From Novosphingobium mangrovisedimenti (GTDB lineage Bacteria; Pseudomonadota; Alphaproteobacteria; Sphingomonadales; Sphingomonadaceae): DNA of 64,000 nucleotides. The stretch lies in contig NZ_JANZXA010000006.1 of NCBI RefSeq assembly GCF_025153475.1, positions 1 to 64,000 on the forward strand, read 5' to 3'. The notes under the pieces are model-generated. The model made no database searches, had not been told where the DNA came from, and saw nothing but the letters and a program-made list of their open reading frames with translations. The translations under genes were made by a program, and so were the position numbers. Shown piece after piece: positions 9,020 to 17,734 of the stretch; position 1 is the stretch's first letter, and every line of letters begins with the position of its first letter.

Positions 9020-10483
9020 ATGAGTCGAAACCTTCGGACCAGCTTAACCGACCCTATCCAGATCCCGACGCTATCAGCAGCGGCGGGGCGAATTGGAGTA
9101 TCGTTCTGTCCGGGTAAACGGGGGCCGGCATTTGCCGGCTTCGATTGGAAGCGCGATCTCGCTGTCGACTTGGACGCGGTGCGCGACTGGGGAGCCGCCG
9201 CAGTCGTCTCTCTAATCGAGGATCATGAGATCGAATTTCTTGGCGTTTCCAATTTGGAAGCGGAAGTGACCGCTCGCGGCATGGAGTGGCTTCATCTGCC
9301 GATCGTTGATGTTACCGCACCCGGTGATGAATTCGAGCAACGGTGGCGATCCGCTGGACCTCGCGTGCGCGGCATGCTCGCAGAAGGACGAAGCGTTTTC
9401 ATCCATTGCAGGGGCGGACTCGGCAGGGCGGGAACGGTAGCAGCGAGGCTGCTTATCGAGCTAGGCGAAGCTGACGCCGCTAGCGCGATTGCACGAGTAC
9501 GAGAGGTTCGGCCTGGAGCCATCGAAACCAGGGCGCAGGAGAACCATCTGCACGAGCTTTGGCGCGTGTACGATCGTGCATGTGGATGTCTGATCGGTTT
9601 GGCCGTCGGAGACGCTTTGGGGACGACGCTCGAGTTCAAGCCTCGTGATAGCTATGACCACATTACCGATATGGTCGGGGGAGGGCCGTTCGGTCTGGAC
9701 GCGGGCACCTGGACTGATGATACCGCGATGGCTCTTGCTCTCGGGGACGCTCTTCTGGCTAGTGCGGCCAAGGGCTCAATCTTTGAACCCCAAGAAGCAC
9801 AACGCCGATTTGTCGAATGGTGGAAGAATGGGGCTTACAGCCCAACAGGCCACTGTTTCGATATCGGGATCACCACTCGCCAAGCACTCTCGCGTTTTGA
9901 ACAGAGCGGGGATCCCATTTCAGGTTCGGACGATCCCTATTCAGCAGGAAATGGATCTCTGATGAGGCTGGCACCAGTCGCGATCTGGGGCATCCGGGCT
10001 GATCCTGCGGTGATGACACGAGTGGCCCGTCGGCAGAGTATGACCACCCACGCGGCCGATGCATGCCTGGAAGCGTGCGAAGCTTATGCGCTGATGCTGC
10101 GAGCGGCGATTCTCGGTGCCGATTTCGACAGTGCACTGGGAGATGCTCGCGGATCCTACGGTCCACACATCGGGCCGATTGTCGCCGGCAGCTGGCGCGG
10201 GAAGGCCCGAGATCAAATTTCGAGCAGCGGCTTCGTGGCTCACAGCCTCGAAGCGGCAATCTGGTGTGTAGCAAATACCGATAACTTCGATGATGCGGTG
10301 TTGCTGGCAGCCAACCTTGGTGACGATGCTGACACCACTGCGGCAATCGCTGGGCAGTTGGCTGGTGCCATCTACGGAGCCTCGTCTATTCGTCAGTCAT
10401 GGCAGGAGAAGTTAGCTTGGCGCGACGAAATTGAGGCGCTCGCCCGAAAGTTAGCTTTCCCCGCAACTCCGCTCCCAAGTTAG
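9020..10483 (+). CDS. Fusion of tyrosine/dual-specificity phosphatase-like domain and ADP-ribosylglycohydrolase
   Basis: 487 residues. The N-terminal third carries a Cys-based phosphatase P-loop, FIHCRGGLGRAG, with His129, Cys130 and Arg136 in the H-C-x5-R pattern. From about residue 190 it is an ADP-ribosylglycohydrolase (DraG/ARH fold): IGLAVGDALGTTLEF, WTDDTAM (Thr232-Asp233-Asp234) and DDADTT (Asp435, Asp436, Asp438, Thr439), the residues that hold the two magnesium ions in this family. DraG-type enzymes remove ADP-ribose from proteins or nucleic acids. The fused phosphatase could act on a phosphorylated ADP-ribose product or on a protein. It sits alone on the plus strand after the DUF262 module and before an IS110 remnant. 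Both activities look intact; the substrate is unknown. Confidence 0.8.
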   Translation: MSRNLRTSLTDPIQIPTLSAAAGRIGVSFCPGKRGPAFAGFDWKRDLAVDLDAVRDWGAAAVVSLIEDHEIEFLGVSNLEAEVTARGMEWLHLPIVDVTAPGDEFEQRWRSAGPRVRGMLAEGRSVFIHCRGGLGRAGTVAARLLIELGEADAASAIARVREVRPGAIETRAQENHLHELWRVYDRACGCLIGLAVGDALGTTLEFKPRDSYDHITDMVGGGPFGLDAGTWTDDTAMALALGDALLASAAKGSIFEPQEAQRRFVEWWKNGAYSPTGHCFDIGITTRQALSRFEQSGDPISGSDDPYSAGNGSLMRLAPVAIWGIRADPAVMTRVARRQSMTTHAADACLEACEAYALMLRAAILGADFDSALGDARGSYGPHIGPIVAGSWRGKARDQISSSGFVAHSLEAAIWCVANTDNFDDAVLLAANLGDDADTTAAIAGQLAGAIYGASSIRQSWQEKLAWRDEIEALARKLAFPATPLPS

Positions 10484-10696
10484 TGTCGAACGATCGCTTT
10501 GCAGCGCGGCCCAAATTCCCGAGTTAGAGCACGAGCATTCAATGGCTACCTGTAGGCATCAGGTCGCGATCGGGTTCGTAATGCGTCAATTTTGACACCG
10601 TAACGCTGTCTCAGGGGATAATGCTGCAAGTTTGCGACATTATGAGCTGTTGTCTGAAGTGAACGCTGCGATTGACGGCAGGCTTGGCCCAATTAC

Positions 10697-11853
10697 CTAC
10701 AACGAGATCTGCGTCCCAGAAATCAGAACGGGGTCCAAGCCTGCCTCCTCCTGCTGGAGGAACAGCGAAGGTTCGCCGTCTGCGCGAAACGGCGAACCTG
10801 ATTTCCACATTCCGAGCATGATCACCGCAAGCTTCCTGGCCACGGCAACGCGCGCCTTCAGGAACCCAACCCGCTGGGCCAGCTCGAGACCCCAAGTGCG
10901 AAGACGGCTTTCGATCTCAATCCTGCAAAGTAGCACGGTGGCTGCGGTAATCAGGTGCATCCTGTCAGCTTGTTACCGTGCCGACTGATACGCCCCCGGC
11001 GTGAAGTGGCGCCTGACTGATATAGGGTTGGGGTCAGGCCCAAGTATGCGCCAACGTCACGGCTCCGCTCAAATCGATGTGGATCGCAGATGGCACTGTA
11101 GAACGAAAGCGCGATCACAGCTCCGACGCCGGGGATCGTCTGGAAATTGCGACATGTAGGATTGTTCGATGCGATATTGCGCATCTGCCGGTCAAGAGCG
11201 GAGATCTGCTCTCTCAGAGCCTCGGAAATTTCGACGAGCGGTTGCAGATTGACCCCGATTTCAAGCCCGTGCTGCCGCATTTTCCGCACCTGGTCGTTCA
11301 CCTCAGCGGCTAGCGCACCCTTTCCGTTCAGAAGTTTCACGTTCCCGCCGTATAACCTGAAAATCGATTGGATGAGCGCATCCGTCCTGGCGCGGTTTTT
11401 CAGCATTGTTCTCCGAACATTGATCAGAGTTCGGATATTCTGATGCTCCATTGGCTTCACGAAAACCTGCGACCCCATCGATCGAGCAAGCCGCCCGAGC
11501 TCTGCGAGCCCTCGGGCATCGTGGACATCTGTCTTCTGCCGCCTGATTGCCAGGAACTTGCTCGATTTGCGTACATCGACCACCTCAACGGGAAATCCGA
11601 ATGAGCGCAGTTCACGAACCACCTGTGTGCCATTGCCGGCCTCGATCGTGAGGCACTGCGCTGCCTCGACGCCAAACCTCCGCAGAATATCTCTGATGGG
11701 TCCAGATTTCGTTTCGCATATCGCTTCGAAGAGGATCCCGCCCTCTGCGTCGATGAGGCAAACGGCTGTTTCGAGATGCCCCGCATCGAGCCCCACCCAG
11801 TAGTGCTGATAAGCCAACCAGCGCCTCCTCCGAAACCTCTCCGAAAAGCCCAA
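10697..11853 (-). pseudogene. IS110-family transposase, frameshifted
   Basis: Read on the minus strand, the DEDD RuvC-like domain is present: GLDAG near residue 23, TIEAG near 70 and KTDVHDARG near 107. The transposase-IS116/110/902 domain follows (NFQTIPGVGAVIALSF, then a QSG serine motif and RRGRISRHGNKL). The frame then stops at 10951. The expected continuation (ATVLLCRI, RVGFLKARVAVARK) is found in another frame at 10697-10960, so a single-base indel near 10955-10965 breaks the gene. IS110 elements use a bridge RNA in their non-coding end and lack terminal inverted repeats, so the element limits cannot be set here. Only 84 bases separate it from the next gene, so its left end may be cut. 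Confidence 0.82.
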
Positions 11854-11937
11854 CCTAGGTTGGCCCGCGCAACTCGCCGAGTAGGAATTGTCCGCTCTGG
11901 CGTGATAGTGGAATAGGATATGCTAGGAGTGGATAGG

Positions 11938-12552
11938 ATGACCCCAAGGCAAGCGCTTGATGATTTGATCCGCGAGCGGGAAGAGACCTACGCCGCGGTT
12001 TCGCGTCTGCTTGGCCGAAACTCAGCCTATATCCAGCAATACATCAAGCGCGGCACGCCCGCGCGTCTCGATCAAAGCGACATCGCTCAGCTGGCTCTGC
12101 ATTTCGATGTTCCTGCCAAACTGCTCGGCGGAAAAGAGAGTTCTTCAACTCCGCGACGTTCGGTCATCACTGTGCCGGTAATTGAGGCCAAGGGCTTGGA
12201 AATCCCACAGGAACGATCTCGGATCGTAGATGAAGCCTGGCTAAGACGCTTATGCAACAGGCCTGCAGGTTTGGCGATCTTACCCATTGCTGGTGAGGCT
12301 ATGCAGCCGACCCTGCAGAACGGCGACGAAGTCATAATCCAAAGGTTGCGCTCTCACGATGCCCTTCACGACGGGCTCTACGCTGTCCGGGGCTCGTCAG
12401 AGACGTTCGTCAGGCGGATCGCTCTGGACCCGACCAAAAATCGCATTTCTGTCCTGACCGACCATCCCGCTTATCCAAGCTGGAACGGTGTTCAGCGAAA
12501 GGCGATCAATGTCGTCGGCAGAGTGATCTGGATTGGTTCTCAGGTGTCGTGA
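11938..12552 (+). CDS. HTH/S24-like repressor with lost autoprotease residues
   Basis: 204 residues from ATG 11938, chosen because AGGAG at 11925-11929 is 8 bases upstream; ATG 11920 in the same frame has no such site. The N-terminus is a helix-turn-helix-like segment (YAAVSRLLGRNSAYIQQYIKRG) - here given as residues 18-39 - and the C-terminus is a LexA/CI S24 fold. The usual G-x-S-M-x-P-T-L catalytic serine is replaced: IAGEAMQPTLQNGD has Ala121. The lysine partner position is Arg (TFVRRI, Arg159). The protein should therefore bind DNA and dimerise but not cleave itself in the SOS response. It could be a remnant of a prophage or a constitutive regulator of the island. It stands between the IS110 remnant and decayed sequence. 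Confidence 0.75.
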   Translation: MTPRQALDDLIREREETYAAVSRLLGRNSAYIQQYIKRGTPARLDQSDIAQLALHFDVPAKLLGGKESSSTPRRSVITVPVIEAKGLEIPQERSRIVDEAWLRRLCNRPAGLAILPIAGEAMQPTLQNGDEVIIQRLRSHDALHDGLYAVRGSSETFVRRIALDPTKNRISVLTDHPAYPSWNGVQRKAINVVGRVIWIGSQVS

Positions 12553-12851
12553 GTGGGAGCTATGCTGCCTGCGACATACGCCAACTTGCGCAGTGAATGC
12601 CCACTGCTCGGGATAAGTCCAACGGTTTGCAGCGATCGAATTTCCGCTCATCGCAAAGGTCCCAAGATGGGGGTATTGCAGGGGGTATTTTTGGCGAAGC
12701 TAATAGAGAACTGCCAATTTAACAGCTACTTAAGTGAGGTTGGTGGATCCCTCCTCCGCTACCATTTCGCGAATCACCTCAAACCTCGCAAAATGGCGGT
12801 TTTCCGCCGCGTTGAGGTGTTGGAGATGATCGTAATCGTCCTCATGCATAG
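12553..12851. other. Non-coding or decayed island-boundary sequence
   Basis: No convincing gene. A 144-codon open frame crosses the region but has no recognisable domain and low-complexity, atypical composition. It contains two GGGGGTATT-like stretches (near 12669 and 12681) and a nested hairpin listed separately. It separates the repressor from the remnant of a membrane-protein gene. Confidence 0.5.
12775..12819. repeat. Nested inverted repeat
   Basis: An outer pair CACCTCAA (12775-12782) / TTGAGGTG (12812-12819) encloses a second hairpin GGCGGTTTTCCGCC (12795-12808). It could be a terminator for rightward transcription from the repressor, although no T-run follows, or a recombination remnant at the island edge. 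Confidence 0.45.
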
Positions 12852-13040
12852 GTATGGAAGTGGCCCGGTGGCATTCAATATGCGGCCTATGCCGTGCTCT
12901 TCCTCGGCTATGGAATCGGTTACACCGGATCGCCTTGGGACCCGCCGCAATGGATCGCGTTCGCGCTTGTCGTCGTGCTTGCACTGATTGGACTGAGGTT
13001 CGGCCAGTGCAAGTCTCTGGGAGAAACACGACAGGCGTGA
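12852..13040 (+). pseudogene. C-terminal remnant of a small membrane-protein gene
   Basis: A 62-codon frame follows directly after an in-frame TAG and has no start codon. It translates to two hydrophobic helices (AAYAVLFLGYGIGYTG; IAFALVVVLALIGLRF) and ends at 13040. Codon use is normal for the chromosome, so it looks like the tail of a once intact integral membrane protein cut at the island boundary. The parent family is not recognised. Confidence 0.5.
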
Positions 13041-13105
13041 ATGCAGCCCCGAAACGGCTGGTAATGCGGGCCATCTTGGCTCCGTTCTAGCAGCCCCCAA
13101 TGAGG

Positions 13106-13540
13106 TCAGGCACTCTCTGGACCAAGTGCCGCCCTTTGTGCCGACCGTCGATGACGCCAGTTGGCGATATGGGCACCAGCCAGCAAGAGACTGCCGGCGA
13201 TAGTCACTGCTGTTTCAAGCATCTCACGACTGGCGAATGCGATTCCTGTGGCCATAAGGAAAAGGCCGATGACACCCACGGCCAAGGGCACGAACGCCCT
13301 GTGCCTGCGCCAGCCTTCGATGAGAGCGAACGCACTGGTCGGCACTGCGAGCGCCAGCACGATCATGTGGAAGCTCTCGCCGGGGTCGATCTGATCCGCG
13401 AGCGTGGGTAATGCCGCCAGCAGTAGCGGCAAACCCAGGCAATGGATCATGCATGTCGCTGAAGCGCAGATAGCGAAGCCATCGAGCCAATTGCTTCTGC
13501 GTTCGCCAACGGATTGGGATGAGTCTTCATTTTTAAGCAT
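13106..13540 (-). CDS. MerC-domain membrane protein
   Basis: 144 residues from the ATG at 13540; a start at 13561 would place the first seven codons over the Zur-box-like palindrome, so the shorter form is preferred. Four hydrophobic helices are visible and the first holds the MerC-type cysteine pattern CASATCMIHC. MerC proteins move metal ions (Hg2+ in mer operons) across the inner membrane, and stand-alone MerC-domain proteins are often found next to Zur-regulated COG0523 genes. Here it is divergent from a zinc-limitation operon, so uptake or handling of zinc under scarcity is more likely than mercury resistance; no merA, merT or merR is nearby. Confidence 0.75.
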   Translation of the reverse strand: MLKNEDSSQSVGERRSNWLDGFAICASATCMIHCLGLPLLLAALPTLADQIDPGESFHMIVLALAVPTSAFALIEGWRRHRAFVPLAVGVIGLFLMATGIAFASREMLETAVTIAGSLLLAGAHIANWRHRRSAQRAALGPESA

Positions 13541-13549
13541 GGCGATGTA

Positions 13550-13561
13550 ATGGTATATCAT
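13550..13561. promoter_or_regulatory. Zur-box-like operator between merC-domain gene and zigA-like gene
   Basis: ATGGTATATCAT is a near palindrome around a central TATA, within a longer AT-rich stretch 13548-13570, in an otherwise G+C-rich region. It resembles the proteobacterial Zur box (ATGTTATA-type half sites). It sits 24 bp before the zigA-like start and 10 bp before the preferred start of the divergent gene, so one Zur dimer or pair could repress both. A zur gene closes the rightward operon. Confidence 0.6.
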
Positions 13562-13584
13562 ATCATGATTCGCAAGGGTGACTG

Positions 13585-14829
13585 ATGAGCAAGTCTTTTC
13601 CCATTGTCCGTACTCCGCAGGCGCACCTGCCAGTTACCGTGCTTTCCGGCTTCCTGGGCGCAGGCAAAACTACGCTGCTCAACCATATCCTCGCCAATCG
13701 CGAGGGGCGGCGGGTAGCGGTGATCGTCAACGATATGTCCGAAGTGAATATCGACGCCGACCTGGTGCGGGGCGGCGATGCCGCCTTGTCCCGCAGCGAG
13801 GAAACACTGGTCGAGATGACCAATGGCTGCATCTGCTGCACGCTGCGCGACGACCTGTTGCAGGAGGTGCGTACGCTCGCCGAGGTTGGACGGTTCGACT
13901 ATCTGGTGATCGAAAGCACCGGCATTTCCGAACCGCTGCCCGTGGCCTCCACCTTCTCCTTTCGCGATGAGGGCGGCTTGTCGCTCGGCGATGTCGCGCG
14001 GCTCGACACGATGGTGACGGTGGTCGACGCGGTCAATCTGCTCCGCGATTATTCCAGTCAGGACTTTCTCGCCGATCGCGGGGAATCACTGGGGGAAGGC
14101 GATGACCGCAGCCTTGTCGGCCTGCTGGTCGAACAGATCGAATTTGCCGACGTGGTGGTGGTCAACAAGGCGTCGTCGGTCTCGGCGGAGCAACTGGCAG
14201 TCGTCACGAAGCTGGTCGCCAGCCTCAACGCCGGAGCCCGCATCATCCCCTGCGATCATGGCCAGGTCCCGCTTGACGCCATTCTCGACACCGGCCTGTT
14301 CGACGAAGAGAAGGCCGCGCAGCATCCGCTTTGGGCCAAGGAGCTCTATGGCTATGCCGGCCATGTTCCCGAAACCGAGGAATATGGCATCGAAAGCTTC
14401 GTCTATCGCGCGCGGGGGCCTTTCGATCCGGCGAAGTTCCATGCCTTTCTGACCGGTGGCGGGCTCGACGCCGTGGTGCGCGCCAAGGGGCATTTCTGGC
14501 TGGCCACCCGGCCCGACTGGGTGGGCGAACTGGCGGTGGCTGGCGCGCAGACAATGACCGCACGCCTTGGCCGCTGGTGGGCGAGCATTCCCAGGAACCA
14601 GTGGCCGGACGATGATCGTTTCGAGAATTTTGTCGCCGGACACTGGGATGCGGTCTGGGGCGACCGGCGGCAGGAACTGGTGTTCATCGGCATCGGCATG
14701 GACGCGGCTCGCATCCGCGCCGGGCTGGATGCCTGCCTGCTCCCGGTCGATGCCTTCACGCCGGAAATGTGGATGGGCCTACACGACCCGTTCCCGTCAT
14801 GGGGGCACGCCGTGGAGATGGCGGAATGA
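13585..14829 (+). CDS. zigA: ZigA-like COG0523 GTPase (zinc metallochaperone)
   Basis: 414 residues, preceded by AAGGG at 13574-13578. Domains: N-terminal CobW/CobP47K GTPase with Walker [15 protein letters not shown] (residues about 20-33), the family metal motif [11 protein letters not shown] near 79-89 and guanine-specificity VVNKAS near 192; then the CobW C-terminal domain. COG0523 proteins use GTP to deliver zinc to client enzymes when zinc is scarce; the long form with extended C-terminal region is the ZigA type. It is the first gene of a five-gene operon closing with zur, and its stop overlaps the next start. The clients are not known from the sequence. Confidence 0.83.
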   Translation: MSKSFPIVRTPQAHLPVTVLSGFLGAGKTTLLNHILANREGRRVAVIVNDMSEVNIDADLVRGGDAALSRSEETLVEMTNGCICCTLRDDLLQEVRTLAEVGRFDYLVIESTGISEPLPVASTFSFRDEGGLSLGDVARLDTMVTVVDAVNLLRDYSSQDFLADRGESLGEGDDRSLVGLLVEQIEFADVVVVNKASSVSAEQLAVVTKLVASLNAGARIIPCDHGQVPLDAILDTGLFDEEKAAQHPLWAKELYGYAGHVPETEEYGIESFVYRARGPFDPAKFHAFLTGGGLDAVVRAKGHFWLATRPDWVGELAVAGAQTMTARLGRWWASIPRNQWPDDDRFENFVAGHWDAVWGDRRQELVFIGIGMDAARIRAGLDACLLPVDAFTPEMWMGLHDPFPSWGHAVEMAE

Positions 14830-15464
14830 ACGCTGCACTGCTTGCAGAGCCGGTCGCATCACCGGACGGATCCGTCACCCTGGGCGGTACGGATGCCATA
14901 TTGTCCTCCATCCTCGATCCCGCCGTGCAGCTCGCGCTGTGGCGGCGGCGGCGTCCAGCGGTTCTCGACTGGGTCGATACGCTGGAATGGGACATCATCG
15001 ACGATGTCGACAGCAGGATCGGGGGACCGGCATTTGCACCGGGGATCGAGCGATTGCTGCGCAATGCGGGCTATCCGCAAACCACTGAAGGCCATGCTCT
15101 GACCGCAGAAATCGTGCGGCTCGTAGAGCGGTTTTCTCGGCTGATGAATTGCCGGTCCTTGCGGTTCCGGCTCGAAGTGATCGAGACAGATGCGTGCCGC
15201 AAATTCCACGTCGATTACGTGAAGGCGCGCCTGCTCTTGCCGCTATCTGGACCGGGTACGCAATGGATCGATCTTGGCGACGGCGAGACCCCGCCTGTCC
15301 GCCAGCTCGCTTGCGGCGATGTGGGCATCTTCAAGGGGCGGCTGTCTGTCGAGGAACCGACGATCCTGCACCGCTCGCCACCGATCGCCGCATCCGGCGA
15401 AACCCGGTTGCTGCTCGCACTCGATCCGGCCGATGAACGTAGCACAACGGAGTATCTGCCATGA
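14826..15464 (+). CDS. DUF1826 domain protein
   Basis: 212 residues from ATG 14826, which overlaps the preceding stop as ATGA. The body matches the DUF1826 pattern as I know it: [13 protein letters not shown] followed by [19 protein letters not shown], and a late LLLALDP. The conserved His-x-Asp and the jelly-roll-like spacing suggest a cupin or 2OG-like fold, but no activity is established. DUF1826 genes recur beside COG0523 genes in Zur regulons, which matches the place here. The next gene also starts with ATGA overlap. Confidence 0.72.
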   Translation: MNAALLAEPVASPDGSVTLGGTDAILSSILDPAVQLALWRRRRPAVLDWVDTLEWDIIDDVDSRIGGPAFAPGIERLLRNAGYPQTTEGHALTAEIVRLVERFSRLMNCRSLRFRLEVIETDACRKFHVDYVKARLLLPLSGPGTQWIDLGDGETPPVRQLACGDVGIFKGRLSVEEPTILHRSPPIAASGETRLLLALDPADERSTTEYLP

Positions 15465-16168
15465 CGGCTACTGAAACCGATGGAGCACAGCGCTTCCTCG
15501 ATCAGTTTGCGGACAAGGACGCCATTGCCCGTTATGCCGAGGGGCCGCCGCGTTTTCTGCCCGGTTTCGACGCCATGCACCGAATGACAGGCGTGCTGCT
15601 GGATGAAGTCGTGCCCGCAGGCGCACATCTGCTCGTATTGGGCGCGGGCGGCGGGCTGGAAATCGATGCGCTGGCCCGGAGCCATCCCGGCTGGCGGTTT
15701 ACCGGTATCGATCCGGCTCGCCCGATGCTCGATCTGGCCGAAGCCGCACTGGCGCCGTTCAAGGATCGGATCGACCTCATCGAAGGCCTTATTGACGATG
15801 CGCCGGCCGGGCCTTTCGATGGGGCGACCTGTCTGTTGGCGCTTCACTTTCTGGATCGGGCGGAACGGGTGCGCACGCTGCGCGCCATTCGCGCGCGGTT
15901 GTGTCCCGGCGCGCCCTTCGTCGCGGTGCACAGCAGTTTTTCGCAGGATGCCGATGCCCGCGATCGCTGGTTGGATCGCTACGCCGCCTTTGCCATTGCG
16001 TCGGGCGCGGATGCGGAACAGGTGGGGCAGGCCCGCAGCGCGGTCGCGGCAAACCTCTCCCTGTTCACGCCCGCCGAAGACGAAGCCATGATCCGGGAAG
16101 CGGGGTTTGCCGAGGTCGAGCCGTTCTTTGCCGCCTTCACCTGGCATGGCTGGATCGCGCATGTCTGA
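15461..16168 (+). CDS. Class I SAM-dependent methyltransferase
   Basis: 235 residues, ATGA-coupled to the DUF1826 gene. SAM-binding motif I is LLVLGAGGGLEI near residue 58, the acidic end of strand 2 is FTGIDPA near 85, and motif III-like LALHFLDRAERV is near 127. The substrate is not apparent; proteins of this size in this place are usually annotated only as methyltransferases. Its position between two COG0523 GTPases inside a zinc-scarcity operon suggests it modifies a metal-related protein or small chelator. That is speculation. Confidence 0.78.
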   Translation: MTATETDGAQRFLDQFADKDAIARYAEGPPRFLPGFDAMHRMTGVLLDEVVPAGAHLLVLGAGGGLEIDALARSHPGWRFTGIDPARPMLDLAEAALAPFKDRIDLIEGLIDDAPAGPFDGATCLLALHFLDRAERVRTLRAIRARLCPGAPFVAVHSSFSQDADARDRWLDRYAAFAIASGADAEQVGQARSAVAANLSLFTPAEDEAMIREAGFAEVEPFFAAFTWHGWIAHV

Positions 16169-17318
16169 GAACGGCACGCACCTGTTCGCCGGAGACCAAT
16201 CCCTCATCCCGGTGTCCGTTTTGACCGGTTTCCTGGGCAGCGGCAAAACCACGCTGCTCAATCATCTGGTACGCTCGCCGGGCATGAACCGGGCGCTTGT
16301 CATCATCAATGAATTCGGCGCGGTCAGCCTCGACCATGACCTCATCGCACGGTCGAACGATGATCTGGTGGTCGAGATGATGGGCGGCTGCCTGTGCTGC
16401 ACCATAAGGGGAGACCTGCAGGCGGCGCTGCGCGACGCGCCATGGCGGTTCGCGCGCGACGGCACCTGCTGGTTCGACAGGGTCGTGATAGAGACAACGG
16501 GTCTGGCGGACCCCGCGCCCATTCTCCACACGCTGATGACCGATCCTCAGTTGCAAACGCTCTACCGGCTCGATGGCGTGATAACCACGGTCGATGCGGC
16601 CACCGGGATGGCGACGCTGGACGCGCAGGAAGAGGCGGTTCGGCAGGCAGCGGTGGCCGACCGCATCCTGCTGACCAAGGTCGACCTTACGGTCGAGGCT
16701 GAGCGCATGGCGATCGAAGCGCGGTTGAAGGCGCTCAATCCGGCGGCGCCGATCATTCCGGCAATAGGCGGGGAGGTCGATCCAGCCTGCCTGTTCGACG
16801 CCGGGCTGTATAACCCGGCGACCAAAAGTCATGACGTGCAGCGCTGGCTGGCAGCGGAAGCCTATGACGCGCCGCATCATCATGACCATCATCACGGGAC
16901 GGGTGAGCACGCCCATCATCATGATGTGAACCGCCATGACGGCCATATCCGGGCGACCTGCCTGACATTCGACGAGCCGCTGGAAGCGGAGACCTTCGAA
17001 CGCTGGCTCGATATCCTCCTGATGTTCAAGGGGGCAGACATCCTGCGCGTCAAGGGCATCGTCAACCTGGAAGGAGAGGCAAATCCGGTCGTAATCCATG
17101 GGGTGCAGCATGTCTTCCATCCGCCGGTGATACTTGACCGCTGGCCCTCAGAGGACAAACGCACCCGGCTGGTGTTCATCACCCGCGACATCAGCGCCGA
17201 GGATCTACGCGGCACGCTTGCCCTGATGACGGCCGGCCTCGACAAATACGGGCTTGAGGGACTGGTCAACGATGTGCCGCAAAGCGGCATGATCGCCGGC
17301 GTTGCCGGGGCGGGCTGA
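16161..17318 (+). CDS. COG0523 (CobW/YeiR-like) GTPase with His-rich segment
   Basis: 385 residues from ATG 16161, overlapping the end of the methyltransferase gene. Walker A is [15 protein letters not shown] near residue 19, the metal motif is GGCLCCTIRGD near 75 and NEFGAVSLDHD follows the G1 region. Between the GTPase and the C-terminal domain, residues about 238-257, is a run of twelve histidines in short HHH clusters that would bind zinc. This is the compact second subclass of COG0523. Two paralogues in one operon suggest division of labour between client enzymes. Likely repressed by Zur through the site upstream of the first gene. Confidence 0.83.
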   Translation: MSENGTHLFAGDQSLIPVSVLTGFLGSGKTTLLNHLVRSPGMNRALVIINEFGAVSLDHDLIARSNDDLVVEMMGGCLCCTIRGDLQAALRDAPWRFARDGTCWFDRVVIETTGLADPAPILHTLMTDPQLQTLYRLDGVITTVDAATGMATLDAQEEAVRQAAVADRILLTKVDLTVEAERMAIEARLKALNPAAPIIPAIGGEVDPACLFDAGLYNPATKSHDVQRWLAAEAYDAPHHHDHHHGTGEHAHHHDVNRHDGHIRATCLTFDEPLEAETFERWLDILLMFKGADILRVKGIVNLEGEANPVVIHGVQHVFHPPVILDRWPSEDKRTRLVFITRDISAEDLRGTLALMTAGLDKYGLEGLVNDVPQSGMIAGVAGAG

Positions 17319-17320
17319 AG

Positions 17321-17734
17321 ATGGAACCGGACGTTGCCTCTGCCTCTGTCGGTCGGCGGCGGTGCAGTGCGGAAAATGATGCGCTGGTTCTTGATCTTCT
17401 CACTCAGGCGAACCGTCCGCTCAGCGCCTACGACATTGCCGACAGGCTTGGCGGCCGGGGGACACACATGGTCGCCAATCAAGTCTACCGCACACTGGCA
17501 CGCCTGATCGACAGGCATAGGGTGCTGCGCATTGAAACTCTCAACGCCTATGTCCTGCGACGATCAGGCGCGAATATATGCCTGATCTGCAAATGCTGCG
17601 GCGCGATTGCATGGGTCGATCTGCCATGTATCGATCATGTGATTGGAAAGGCCGCGCAGGGCCGCTGTTTCGATCTCACCGATGCCCCGATCGAGGCGCG
17701 GGGCGAATGCGATGAATGCCGAAGTGCAGACTGA
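17321..17734 (+). CDS. zur: Fur-family regulator, Zur type
   Basis: 137 residues, 2 bp after the previous gene. A winged helix (DRLGGRGTHMVANQVYRTLARLIDRH) - residues about 44-69 - is followed by NICLICKCC and GECDECRSAD, two CxxC-type pairs forming the structural zinc site of Fur/Zur proteins. The combination with two COG0523 genes identifies it as Zur, the sensor of zinc sufficiency. As last gene of the operon that carries a Zur box at its head, it would be autoregulated. Confidence 0.8.
   Translation: MEPDVASASVGRRRCSAENDALVLDLLTQANRPLSAYDIADRLGGRGTHMVANQVYRTLARLIDRHRVLRIETLNAYVLRRSGANICLICKCCGAIAWVDLPCIDHVIGKAAQGRCFDLTDAPIEARGECDECRSAD

Noticed and set aside
12661..12700. GGGGGTATT repeats as an integrase attachment site
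   Set aside because: No tRNA, integrase or second copy at the other side of the island is visible in the window.
12553..12987. 144-codon plus-strand ORF after the S24-like repressor as a gene
   Set aside because: No domain, odd composition, and the part after 12850 is out of frame with the better membrane-protein remnant.
13106..13540. Mercury-resistance operon
   Set aside because: MerC domain only; no merA, merT, merP or merR, and the context is zinc homeostasis.
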